A DNA stretch of 64,000 bases from Pseudoduganella violaceinigra DSM 15887 (GTDB lineage: Bacteria; Pseudomonadota; Gammaproteobacteria; Burkholderiales; Burkholderiaceae_D): NCBI RefSeq assembly GCF_000425385.1, contig NZ_KE384361.1:2811-66810 (forward strand), read 5' to 3'. A program made the position numbers and the translations under genes. This document shows positions 9,343 to 18,800 of the stretch, piece by piece (position 1 is the first letter of the stretch; every line of letters begins with the position of its first letter). The notes beneath the pieces were generated by a model, which saw nothing but the letters and a program-made list of their open reading frames with translations, was not told where the DNA came from and made no database searches.

Positions 9343-10314
9343 TTATTTTGTACGGGCCGGTGGCGGCACTCTGGCCAGCAAGCCGTCGTTCAATTCATAG
9401 GTATCGAAATCCCGGGCGAGCAGCAGATTGCCGCCGTAATGCTGGCGTGCTTCGGCTGCCACCTCGGCCATTCCTTCCGGGGTATCGTAGCGGGCGCTGA
9501 AATGGGTGAGGACCAGGTTCGGTACCGATTCCGCCGTGGCGAAGCGCGCGATGCGCTCGACCGAACTGTGTTGCGGACCTGGCCCGACTTTCTGCAGCAC
9601 GGCCTCAGTATAGGTCGCTTCATGCACCAGCACATTGGCGCCGTCGCAAGCCTCGGCCAGCAAAGCAGGGCGGTCGTTGTCGCCGCCGATCACCGCGACG
9701 GCGCGCTCGGTGTGCTGGCTGCGGAACTCAGCGGCTTGCAAGATCGTGCCGTCGTCCTGGCGCACATCCTTCCCGTGCTGCAGCAAGCCCCAGGCCGGGC
9801 CGGGCGGTACGCCGCGGGCGCGCAGGGCGTCACTATCAACCTTCCATGTCGTCTTTTCGAGGCTAAACTTAAAGCCGTAGCTCGGCACCCGGTGGGAAAG
9901 CGGGAAGCGCTCGATCAGCAGGCCATCCTGGCGGTGTACTTCCTTCTGGCTGGCCACGTCGATATGGATGATGTCGAAAGTCAGGAAGAGCTCAGTGTGC
10001 AGGATGGTGGCATCCAGCCATGCCTTGACCCCGGCCGGCGCGATCAGAATCAGCGGCTTCTTGCGGCCGGTCATGGAAGCGCTCGCCAGCAGGCCGGGCA
10101 AGCCGTAGCTATGGTCGCCGTGGATATGGGTGATACAGATCCCCACCAGGTCGTGCACGGTGAGCGGAATGCGCTGCAACTGGTGCTGGGTCGCTTCGCC
10201 GCAATCGACGAGCCACCAGTCGCGGTTGATAGTTGAGTGCAGGGCCAGCGCGGTCACATTGCGCTTGATGGTTGGTACGCCCGACGACGTGCCAAGGAAG
10301 GTGAATTTCAGCAT
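9343..10314 (-). CDS. rnz: Ribonuclease Z (tRNA 3'-processing endonuclease)
   Basis: Ribonuclease Z is a metallo-beta-lactamase fold nuclease that cleaves the 3' trailer of tRNA precursors. The 323-residue length fits the short ElaC form. Visible motifs are the N-terminal FLGTSSGVPT, the zinc motif THIHGDHSYGLPGLL (HxHxDH), VHEATY and THFSARY near the C-terminus. It is the first gene of a minus-strand pair with the cupin. Confidence 0.9.
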   Translation of the reverse strand: MLKFTFLGTSSGVPTIKRNVTALALHSTINRDWWLVDCGEATQHQLQRIPLTVHDLVGICITHIHGDHSYGLPGLLASASMTGRKKPLILIAPAGVKAWLDATILHTELFLTFDIIHIDVASQKEVHRQDGLLIERFPLSHRVPSYGFKFSLEKTTWKVDSDALRARGVPPGPAWGLLQHGKDVRQDDGTILQAAEFRSQHTERAVAVIGGDNDRPALLAEACDGANVLVHEATYTEAVLQKVGPGPQHSSVERIARFATAESVPNLVLTHFSARYDTPEGMAEVAAEARQHYGGNLLLARDFDTYELNDGLLARVPPPARTK

Positions 10315-10410
10315 GCCACATTATGCCGCATCAGGTGCATTCGTGGCCAGGGCGCGACAGCCGGCGCGGCCCGGCGGGCCATTTCCTTGTCCTGGCGAGC
10401 CATGCCGACG

Positions 10411-10428
10411 CGCTGGGCTAACCCAGCG
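10411..10428. repeat. Perfect 7-bp inverted repeat upstream of the SGNH hydrolase
   Basis: CGCTGGG (10411-10417) and CCCAGCG (10422-10428) flank a CTAA loop, about 60 bp before the SGNH start. There is no U-tract after it, so an operator or mRNA leader hairpin fits better than a terminator. Confidence 0.45.
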
Positions 10429-10489
10429 TTAAGATGGGATGTGTTGGCTGGTCGTTTCGAATACCTACTTCAATGATCGGAGACACTCA

Positions 10490-11569
10490 ATGCATACTCG
10501 TTTGCGCAGTACGTTTTTGGCCGCGCTAGTGTTCCTCACCCTCGGGGGACAGGCCTTAGCAAATACCCTGACTCAAAACGTTTCGTGGACCATCGACCGT
10601 CCGGGCACCACCACCAAATACCGGGTGGTGGCCTATGGCGACTCGATCTATGCCGGCTATAACGGTTCGATCAGCAGCGCCGCCAAGTATTCGGCGCCGA
10701 CGGTGGATGCGGAATACCTGTCGGCCCTGTGGAATGCGGATATCGAAAGCGTGCGCCGCGCGAAATCAGGCGCCGTGGCGTCTGACGTCTACAACAACAA
10801 GATTGTCGCAGAGCGATCTTATATGCAGGCCAGTAATACGCGCGTGGTCACCTTCGAAATGTGCGGCAACGACGGCCTGCAGGCGCGCTCTGCCTTCAAG
10901 GGCCAGACCGGTACTTGCGACGATTCCGTCCTGACCGCGGCCGAGAACAGCTGCAAGACCTACGTTGCGGCGGCGATGGACTATATCAATGCCAACGCCT
11001 ATGCGGGCGTCAAGGTGAAGGTGATCTCGAACCTGCACTATCCCGGTTACGCCGCCGACAATGTGCAGAGCTCCTGCAAGGATCCGAACACAGGCGCCAC
11101 GGTCAACATGCAGCAGAAGTTCCTGCCGGCCCTGGCGCGCATGAACTTCGTGATGTGCGATACGGCACGCCAGAAAGGCTTCAAGTGCGCAGATAATTTC
11201 GCCCAGTACATGGGGGCGGACTACGACAGCAATGGCGACGGGATCGTCGATTCCGAAGGCCTGCGCTACGTGGATGGCGAGAGCCAGGCGAGCTACGTCG
11301 CCAGGATCACCTCGACCCTGCGCCCGACGATTCGCGATGCCAACAGCCATTTCGTATCGTCCGGCAGCAGCTACGACTACATCCAGTCCGATGACACGCA
11401 CCCGACCTATACTGGGGCCACGGTGAGCGCGGGCCTGTTCGGCGGTACGACAGGAACCGGCGCGCCGCGCTACGGCTCTTTCAGCGGCGGCAAAAACCCG
11501 ATCTGGAACCAGTTCGGGCATGAGCGCATGGGGTGGGCCGTTTCGGTCTATAACTCGCCGACTCCTTGA
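10490..11569 (+). CDS. SGNH/GDSL-family hydrolase, secreted
   Basis: The ATG at 10490 gives a signal peptide (MHTRLRSTFLAALVFLTLGG, cleavage near ALA-N) and a 359-residue protein. SGNH blocks are block I YGDSIYAG with Ser52, a GND block in EMCGNDG and the catalytic Asp/His pair DDTHP (D301, H304). A loop DSNGDGIVDSE resembles an EF-hand or dockerin calcium site. The likely activity is hydrolysis of an ester or acyl group outside the cytoplasm; the substrate is unknown. The stop overlaps the next start (TGATG), placing it in one operon with a membrane protein and an Lnt-like acyltransferase. Confidence 0.85.
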   Translation: MHTRLRSTFLAALVFLTLGGQALANTLTQNVSWTIDRPGTTTKYRVVAYGDSIYAGYNGSISSAAKYSAPTVDAEYLSALWNADIESVRRAKSGAVASDVYNNKIVAERSYMQASNTRVVTFEMCGNDGLQARSAFKGQTGTCDDSVLTAAENSCKTYVAAAMDYINANAYAGVKVKVISNLHYPGYAADNVQSSCKDPNTGATVNMQQKFLPALARMNFVMCDTARQKGFKCADNFAQYMGADYDSNGDGIVDSEGLRYVDGESQASYVARITSTLRPTIRDANSHFVSSGSSYDYIQSDDTHPTYTGATVSAGLFGGTTGTGAPRYGSFSGGKNPIWNQFGHERMGWAVSVYNSPTP

Positions 11570-12249
11570 TGGTAAAGCCACCGCGTCCACCAGGCCAACC
11601 GGCAGGCAGCGATGCCGCCGGTGGCGGGAACGCGTGGCGTCCGCACCGCGGATACCTGGCGGCGGCCCTGTTGTTGGCGGTGGGGGCCTTCACGCTGGTG
11701 TTCTTCCTGTGGTTCTTCTCGCAGCCGGACGGTGAAGCACCGCCTGCGGGAATCGTTTCCAGGGAGCCGGTGCCAACAGCAGTAGCCCCAGCCAACGCCA
11801 CGCCGCCGCCCGCCACGGCGGCACAATCGACGGCGCCGGCAGCCCGTGGGCCGGAAGGTGATGCGGACCCCACGCGCGATTTGAGCCACTATGTGATGCG
11901 CGGTGAGAAGCCGACCATGGGTGAAGTCATCAAGCGCCTGCATGAGAATGGCGTGCATACCGGTCTTGGCGCCTTCAATCCGCCGGGAACCAGCCCGCCG
12001 CTGGTAGGACTCGCCGTACCGAAGGACTTTGTGCTGCCCCCGGGCTATGTGCGGCACCACCAGACCACCGATGACGGCCAGCCGATCGATCCGATCCTGA
12101 TGTTCGCCCCCGATTTCCAGCTGTATGACGCAGCCAATAAGCCCGTCGCCATGCCCAAGGACCGCGTGGTGCCGCCGGACCTGGCGCCGCCCGGACTGCC
12201 GTTGCGGCGCATCTCCATCCCACACCCGATAGATTTCTCCGGCCAATGA
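11569..12249 (+). CDS. Hypothetical single-pass membrane protein with proline-rich linker
   Basis: I do not recognise a family. The ATG at 11569 shares its A with the SGNH stop codon. The protein has a Pro/Gly-rich cytoplasmic head, one strong transmembrane helix (about residues 29-51, AAALLLAVGAFTLVFFLWFF), an Ala/Pro-rich periplasmic linker and a globular tail of about 130 residues ending IDFSGQ. The 3' end overlaps the following acyltransferase gene by four bases (ATGA). Its position between an SGNH hydrolase and an Lnt-like enzyme suggests an envelope role in the same pathway (inference). Confidence 0.7.
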   Translation: MVKPPRPPGQPAGSDAAGGGNAWRPHRGYLAAALLLAVGAFTLVFFLWFFSQPDGEAPPAGIVSREPVPTAVAPANATPPPATAAQSTAPAARGPEGDADPTRDLSHYVMRGEKPTMGEVIKRLHENGVHTGLGAFNPPGTSPPLVGLAVPKDFVLPPGYVRHHQTTDDGQPIDPILMFAPDFQLYDAANKPVAMPKDRVVPPDLAPPGLPLRRISIPHPIDFSGQ

Positions 12250-14681
12250 AACGAACAGCATGCATATTTGCCAGTGCCGTGCTTGCGGCGCTTTACGCCC
12301 AGGGCGGTCCGGCCTGGATTCTCGGATTCATATTGCTTGTGCCTTGGCTGCTGGTGCTTGAGCGTGTACGCACGGCAGCCGGCACGCTGGCCTGCGCCTG
12401 GGCAATGTCGGTGGCATTCACTGCCGGGGGCTTCGCCTGGTTCGGCGCTGCGCTGGGGCGCTATGCGCAGATCGGGGAGACCGGAGGCATTGCGGTGCTG
12501 CTGCTTGCCGCGCCATTGTTCCAGCCCCAGTTCTTTGCCTTTGCCATGGTCCGCCATATCGGGCGGGGCCGCTTTGGTCCCATTCTGCGCGTGCTTTCCG
12601 CCTGCTCGGCATGGATTGCGGCCGAATGGCTGTTGCCGCGCATCCTGGGCGATTCCCTGGGCTATGGGCTTTACCCCTCGCGCCTGATGCGCCAGGCGGC
12701 CGATCTTGGCGGCGCCGCAGGCCTTACCTTGCTGCTGTTGCTGGTGAACGAAAGCGTTGCGGCGGCGCTCAATAGCGGCAGGAATGGATGGCGCACCGTC
12801 GCCCGTCCTCTTGCCGTCGCCGCCCTGGTACCCGTTCTGATGGCCTTGTACGGCACGGTTGCTATGCCGCCGACTCCTGCGGCAGGGGGCAAGCCGCTGC
12901 GTATGGGGTTGATTCAGTCCAATCTCGTCGACTACGAAAAGCAGCGGCGGGAAAAGGGCGCGTACGCCTTTGTCAGGGAGCTGCTCGACAGGCATTTCTC
13001 CATGAGCTACCAGGCAGTGACGGAGCAGCGTGCGGAAGCGTTGCTGTGGTCGGAAACTGCCTATCCGACTACCTTCGGTAATCCGAAGAGCGAAGCGGGC
13101 GCCGAATTCGATGCCGAGATCCGGCGCTTTGTCGATGCAGCCGGCGTGCCGCTGGTTTTTGGCACGTATGACCGCGACAGCGCAGGCGAATACAATGCCG
13201 CAGCCTTCCTGCAGCCTGGCGCGGGCATCACCGGCTTCTACCGCAAGACCCACTTGTTCCCGTTCACGGAGTATCTGCCCGCCTGGCTGGACGGGCCGCT
13301 GCTGCGCCGCCTGCTGCCGTGGAGCGGCAACTGGAAACCCGGCAACGGTGCGCGTGTGCTGCCATTGCGCCTCGCTGGTGGCCGGGAGATCCCGGTGCTG
13401 CCCTTGATCTGCCGCGACGACGTCGATGCCGGATTGGCCATCGATGGTGCCCGGCTTGGCGCCCAGGTGATACTGACCATGTCAAACGATTCCTGGTTCA
13501 GCGCTGATGGCCCGGGCGCGCGCCTGCACCTGGCTGCGGCGGCGTTCCGCAGTATCGAGACGCGTCTGCCGCAATTTCGCGTCACCAGCGACGGCTATAG
13601 CGCGGTATTCGATGCCAGCGGCGAAATTTTGACGGCAACCCGGGTTGGCGAACCGGCGCTCCTGATCGCCGATGTGCCGCTGCGCTCGGCCAGCCCAACC
13701 TTGATGGTCCTGTGGGGCGACTGGGTGGGCATGGCCTCGGCCGCCTTCCTGATTGCCCTGGCCGCCAGAGCAGCGCTACGGTCGTGGCGCGTTTCCGGCC
13801 GCGGCTGGCCGGAGTTGGCGCGGGGTCCCGAAGCGTTTCCCATGCGCGTGTACCTGCTGCCATTAGCATCGCGTATTGCCGTTGGCGTCGTGCGTGCGGG
13901 CGGGCGCATCGGCCTGCTCAGCATCTGCCTGGTCTTGCTGCTGAACGAATCCTTCCGCAGCAATACGCTGGCCCAGATCCGCTGGTTCGCGCTGCTCTTC
14001 CTGGTGCCGGAAGTCGTGTCGTGGTGCGTATTGCTGGCCTTTTCCGCCCAGGCATCGGTCAGCAAGGGCAAGCTGGTCTTCTCGCGCGGCCAGCAAAACA
14101 TGGAACTCGCGCTGGCGGAAATCTCCGCCGTGCAGGCCTGGCGGCTACCGCTGCCCGGGGCCGGGGTGTCGTTGCGGCTGGCAAGCGGCGCAGTCTGGCG
14201 CCATGGACTGGCGCTGCCCAATCCGGCTGCGTTCACGAAAGCGCTTGCCGCTGCCGGTGGCCCGCAGCTGACAGCCCCGGCGCGGACGTTGCTCGATGTG
14301 TACACCCAGGCCCGGCTTGCGCTCGGGCGCATGCGGCTTGATCATCCACTGGCCAAGTTTGTACTGCTGCCACTGATACTGGCAATTCCTGCCTTCCACC
14401 TGCACCAGCACATCGCATACGGCAGCGCGTTCGGCGAATACTACAGCTTCGGCCTGGCGGCCTACCTGGATGCCTTTGCTCTGTGGTGGGCGGCGTGGAC
14501 AATCGGCGTCGTGCTGGGGGCTGCGTTGCTGAGGGCCGTCATCGAAGGCGCGACCCTGCTGGCGGCGGGGTTGCGGCCCGGACAGGCAATCCGCATCCGC
14601 GGCAACGCCGAGAGTGCCGCGCATGTCGCCTTGTACGTCGGCCTGCCCGCGTGGCTCCTGTGGCGGATATTCGGCAGTTAA
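12246..14681 (+). CDS. Apolipoprotein N-acyltransferase-like protein with long C-terminal membrane extension
   Basis: The first ~510 residues look like Lnt: N-terminal multi-pass membrane region, then a carbon-nitrogen hydrolase domain from about residue 220. The catalytic triad is present as E270 (WSETAYP), K334 (YRKTHLFPF) and C389 (LICRDD), at nearly the same spacing as the E. coli enzyme. The protein is 811 residues long; the extra ~300 residues hold several further transmembrane segments around a PH-like soluble stretch (FSRGQQNMELALAEI). The loop after Cys, CRDDVDAG, differs from the CYE(D/E) usual in Lnt. Context (SGNH hydrolase, membrane protein) is not that of housekeeping lnt, so it may acylate another acceptor. 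Confidence 0.75.
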   Translation: MKRTACIFASAVLAALYAQGGPAWILGFILLVPWLLVLERVRTAAGTLACAWAMSVAFTAGGFAWFGAALGRYAQIGETGGIAVLLLAAPLFQPQFFAFAMVRHIGRGRFGPILRVLSACSAWIAAEWLLPRILGDSLGYGLYPSRLMRQAADLGGAAGLTLLLLLVNESVAAALNSGRNGWRTVARPLAVAALVPVLMALYGTVAMPPTPAAGGKPLRMGLIQSNLVDYEKQRREKGAYAFVRELLDRHFSMSYQAVTEQRAEALLWSETAYPTTFGNPKSEAGAEFDAEIRRFVDAAGVPLVFGTYDRDSAGEYNAAAFLQPGAGITGFYRKTHLFPFTEYLPAWLDGPLLRRLLPWSGNWKPGNGARVLPLRLAGGREIPVLPLICRDDVDAGLAIDGARLGAQVILTMSNDSWFSADGPGARLHLAAAAFRSIETRLPQFRVTSDGYSAVFDASGEILTATRVGEPALLIADVPLRSASPTLMVLWGDWVGMASAAFLIALAARAALRSWRVSGRGWPELARGPEAFPMRVYLLPLASRIAVGVVRAGGRIGLLSICLVLLLNESFRSNTLAQIRWFALLFLVPEVVSWCVLLAFSAQASVSKGKLVFSRGQQNMELALAEISAVQAWRLPLPGAGVSLRLASGAVWRHGLALPNPAAFTKALAAAGGPQLTAPARTLLDVYTQARLALGRMRLDHPLAKFVLLPLILAIPAFHLHQHIAYGSAFGEYYSFGLAAYLDAFALWWAAWTIGVVLGAALLRAVIEGATLLAAGLRPGQAIRIRGNAESAAHVALYVGLPAWLLWRIFGS

Positions 14682-14689
14682 GCAGCGTG

Positions 14690-14968
14690 TCAGGCGGTCG
14701 GGCGGATATCGAAGGTGGCGGCGGACGGCGCCGGCTCCGTTTCTTCCTGAACCAGGACGCGGCTGACGCGGGCTGCGCCGGGCCCCCGGTGGGACCAGTC
14801 AATGATGGCTTGCTCCGCATCGGCCGGACCATGGATGCTCGCTTCCACAGCGCCGTTGCTGCGGTTGCGCACCCAGCCGGCCAGACCCAGCGCGGTGGCG
14901 CGTTCGGCGAAGGCGTAGCGGTAGCCCACGCCCTGCACCAATCCTTCGATCATCAAACGTTTGGCCAT
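14690..14968 (-). CDS. Acylphosphatase
   Basis: This small 92-residue enzyme hydrolyses carboxyl-phosphate bonds. It shows the phosphate loop GLVQGVGYR with the catalytic Arg, and the catalytic Asn in GWVRNRSNG. The ATG at 14968 shares one base with the stop of the upstream REC-GGDEF gene (TGATG), so it is the last gene of the long minus-strand operon. It might clear acyl phosphates (such as acetyl phosphate) near the phosphorelay, but that link is inference. Confidence 0.9.
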   Translation of the reverse strand: MAKRLMIEGLVQGVGYRYAFAERATALGLAGWVRNRSNGAVEASIHGPADAEQAIIDWSHRGPGAARVSRVLVQEETEPAPSAATFDIRPTA

Positions 14969-15873
14969 CACATTCTCCAGTTGACCCGGTTGCGGCCCGC
15001 TTGCTTGGCGCGGTACAGCGCCGCGTCGGCGGATTCGAAGAGCGCCGGGGCGCTTTCCTCACCACCCGGCGGCAGGGTGGCACCGCCGATGCTGACGCTC
15101 AGCACCGGGCCGGCAATGGAACGCTCATGGGGCACCAGCATCTGCGCGACCGCTTCACGGATGCTCTCGGCGACATGCAGCGCCTGCGCCGCGTCGGTTT
15201 CCGGCATCAGTACCACGATTTCCTCGCCGCCGTAGCGCGCTGCCACGTCGCACGGCCGCCGCATGGCGCCGCGTGCGGCGCGCGCCACTGCGCGCAGGGC
15301 GCGGTCGCCGGCCGGATGGCCGTAGTGGTCGTTGTATTGTTTGAAGCAGTCGATATCGAGCAAGGCCACCGACAGCGCGTGGCCATGGCGCGCGGCGCGC
15401 TGCCATTCGCTTTGATAGATTTCGTCGAAGCGGCGCCGGTTGGCCAGTTCGGTCAAGCCGTCCATGTGCGCCAGGTGCTGCAGCATGCGGCGCTGGCGCA
15501 CCACTTCCAGGTGGGTGGCGACGCGCGCCATCACGACCGTGGTGTTGAAGGGCTTGGTGATGTAGTCCGCCGCCCCCAGCTTGAGGCCCTTGGCTTCGTC
15601 TTCGGGACGGCCCATGCCGGTGATGAAGATGACTTCGATGTGGGCGGTGGCGGGATCGGCGCGCAGGCGGCGCAGCACTTCGTAGCCGTCCATATCGGGC
15701 AGCATGACGTCGAGCATCAGCAGGTCCGGCAGGTGACGCTGGGCGCGCTCGATGGCCTGTTCGCCGGTCTTTGCCAACAGCACTACGTAGTCCTGCTTGA
15801 GCAAGGTGGCCAGCACTTGGCGATTGATGCCGTCGTCGTCCGCGATCAGGACTTTTTGCGTTTCCTCGCTCAT
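14968..15873 (-). CDS. Response regulator with GGDEF output (diguanylate cyclase)
   Basis: The 301-residue protein has an N-terminal receiver (acidic DDD near the start, phospho-acceptor in MLDVMLPDMDG, about residue 55) and a C-terminal GGDEF domain from about residue 130. The active-site signature reads GGEEI instead of GGEEF, and the upstream RPCD fits the RxxD inhibitory site at the right five-residue spacing. It would make c-di-GMP on phosphorylation. The start overlaps the stop of the hybrid kinase (ATGA), so that kinase is its likely phosphodonor. Confidence 0.93.
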   Translation of the reverse strand: MSEETQKVLIADDDGINRQVLATLLKQDYVVLLAKTGEQAIERAQRHLPDLLMLDVMLPDMDGYEVLRRLRADPATAHIEVIFITGMGRPEDEAKGLKLGAADYITKPFNTTVVMARVATHLEVVRQRRMLQHLAHMDGLTELANRRRFDEIYQSEWQRAARHGHALSVALLDIDCFKQYNDHYGHPAGDRALRAVARAARGAMRRPCDVAARYGGEEIVVLMPETDAAQALHVAESIREAVAQMLVPHERSIAGPVLSVSIGGATLPPGGEESAPALFESADAALYRAKQAGRNRVNWRM

Positions 15874-18800
15874 GCGCTCACTTCCATATCGACCTGCAGC
15901 GCCCGGGCAAGTTCGGACAGCGGCTTCAATCCTTCATGATATTCGATTTCATCGACGGCACGCTGGATCTGTGCCAGCAAGGCGGCATGGGAAGAGCCCG
16001 CCAGGAGTGCGCCCAATTCAGCGAGCAGGTCCTCCGCGCGGGCGTCGTCGGCCCGCAGGTAGCCATCCAATTGGCGCAGCAGACGGCGGTAGTCGGCGCG
16101 CTCGGGCGTGCCGGCGCCTGCCGCAGGCTGCAGGGCATTGGAAAAACCAGCCAGGATGGTTTCCAGCGATCTGGCCATGCTGGCCGCTTCCGTGGCGCAG
16201 CGATCGGTGCGCCCGTCGCGGATGCCCGCTTCGACAATGTCGGAAAGCTGGGCCAGTCCCGCGGCGCCCAGGTAAGTGGCGCTGGACTTCAGGTTGTGTG
16301 CCAGGCGTTCCACGGGCGCCCAGTCGCCGCCGGCCAGCGCCGCCGCCAGCTGGTCCGGACCCGCGCCGTACTCATTGCAGAAGCTGCGCATGCGCTTGGC
16401 GAGGATGGCGGGATTGCGGTCGGCTCGCGACAGGGCGAATTGCCAGTCAACGCCGGCCAGCGGCGGGAAGGGCGCGGCGGCGGGAATTTCGGCGGGGGCG
16501 GGCGCGGCAGCCGGTGTGCGGCCCGCAAGGCGCGCCGGGTCGATCCATTTCAGCATGGCGCGGAACAATATATCGGGGTTGATCGGTTTGGTAATGTGGT
16601 CGTTCATCCCGGCCGCCAGGCTTTTGGCCTGGTCTTCCGGCATGGCGTGGGCGGTCATGGCGAGGATGGGCAGGCCGCGCAGCGCTTCGACGGCGCGGAT
16701 CTGGCGCGTTGCCGACAGGCCGTCCAGTCCCTGCATCTGCACATCCATCAGGACCAGGTCGTAGTCGCCTTGCTGGACCATGCGCACCGCTTCGGCGCCG
16801 TCGACGGCGACATCGGCCTGCACGCGCACGGTTTCCAGGAAATCGAGCGCGACTTCGCGGTTATTGGCATTGTCTTCGACCAGCAGGACACGGGCGCTTT
16901 GCAGCCTCGCCAGTTCTTCCGGCGGCAAGGCGCGCTGCTCGCGCTGCACGGCCGCAGCCAGGGTCAGCTCCGGCCGCAGCACCTGCAGCAGGCTGTGATA
17001 CAGCAGCGCCGGGCCGACCGGCTTGGTCAGGAAACCCTGCAGCGGCAATTCGCCTTCCTGCTGCAGCACCGCTTCGCGCGTGCAGGCGCTGACCATCAGG
17101 ATCGACGGCGGCGCGGCGAAGCGCGGGTCGGCGTGGATGCGGTGGATGGTTTCCACCCCGTCCCAGCCCGGCATCATGTAATCCATCAGCACGACCTGGT
17201 AAGGCGTACCGCTTTCGACCGCACGCACCAGCATGTTCAGCGACTGTTCGCCGGAACTGGCGCTGTGGGCCGCCACGCCGAAGGACGCGAGCATTTCGAC
17301 CAGGGCGTCGCGGGCGGTGGCGCTGTCGTCCACCACCAGGACACGGGCTTGCAGGGCAGCGCCCGGGGTTGGCATGCCGTCCCCGGTGGCAGTGCCGATG
17401 CCGAGTTTCACCGTGAAGCTGAAGCGGCTGCCGACGCCGGGCGTGCTGGCGACCTTGATGCTGCCACCCATCAGTTCGACCAGCTGGCGCGAAATGCTCA
17501 GGCCAAGGCCGGTGCCGCCGTATTTGCGGGTGATCGAATTGTCGGCCTGGCTGAAGGACTGGAACAGGCGCGCCAGCTGTTCTTCGTTCATGCCGATGCC
17601 GGTGTCGCTGACGCTGAAGCCCAGCGTAATGCCGTCGGCCGAGCGTTCGACCGCTTTGACCGCCACCACGATTTCGCCGCGTTCGGTGAATTTGACGGCG
17701 TTATTGGTCAGGTTGATCAGCACCTGCCCCAGGCGCAGCGGATCGCCGAGCAGCGCTTGCGGCACGCCGCGTTCGACGCGGAACACCAGCTCCACTTTGC
17801 GCGCATCGGTCTTGACGGCGGTCAGGGTGGACAGGTGGTCGAGCATGTCGTCCAGGCTGAACGGCACTTTTTCCAGCGCGAGCTTGCCGGCTTCGATCTT
17901 CGACAGGTCGAGGATGTCGTTGATGATGCCCAGCAGGTGCTCGCCGGCGCCGAGGATCTTGGACAGGTAGTTGCGCTGCCTCGGGTTCGGATCGGCCATC
18001 AGCGCCAGGCGGCTCATGCCGATAATGGCGTTCATCGGCGTGCGGATTTCATGGCTCATATTGGCCAGGAAGTCCGATTTCAGGCGGGTCGCCGCTTCGG
18101 CGCGCAGCATGGCGTTCTGCATGGCCTTGGTGCGCAGGCCAAGGATGCGCATGAACACCAGCATATCGAAAGCGTTGCCGAACTGGAGGGCGTGCATGGT
18201 CCAGAAATTGGCCGCCAGCTTGCCGCTGATGACCTGGCTCAGAACCACGGACGACATGAAACTGACCGCCCAGCCGACCAGGAAGTAGATGCCGACCGCA
18301 TCGCCGCGGCGGGCGCGCATGAAGGCACCCGGCAGGCCAAGCAGCATGGGCAGCAGGCCCAGCGTGCTGACGATCATGACCAGGATTTCGACGCTGATGA
18401 CGTCGAGCCCGTAGGCCAGGGCGACCACGCCGGCCAGGGCGGCGCCGGATTTCATGAGCAGCGAGAAGACCCGGTCCACGCCGGGGCGGGCCAGCGCCTG
18501 CTCCACGAACAGGTAGCCGCCGCAGGAGGCCATCAGGGCAAAGAGGCCGCCGGCGTGCAGCGTCATCCAGACATTGTCGCGCCAGAGGTATTGGCTGCCC
18601 AGGCCGAAGAATTCCAGCGAGAACAGCGTGGTACCGGCGATCAGCAGGGAATATTTGCCGAACAGGGGTTCGCGCAAGTTGGCCCACTGCGCCAGGCTGT
18701 AGAGCAGCAGGCAGAGACTGAGGCCGATCAGGATGCCCTGCATCATCTGCTCGGTCAGCGCCTGCGCGTGGTACACCGTGGCTTTGGAGAACTGGATGGG

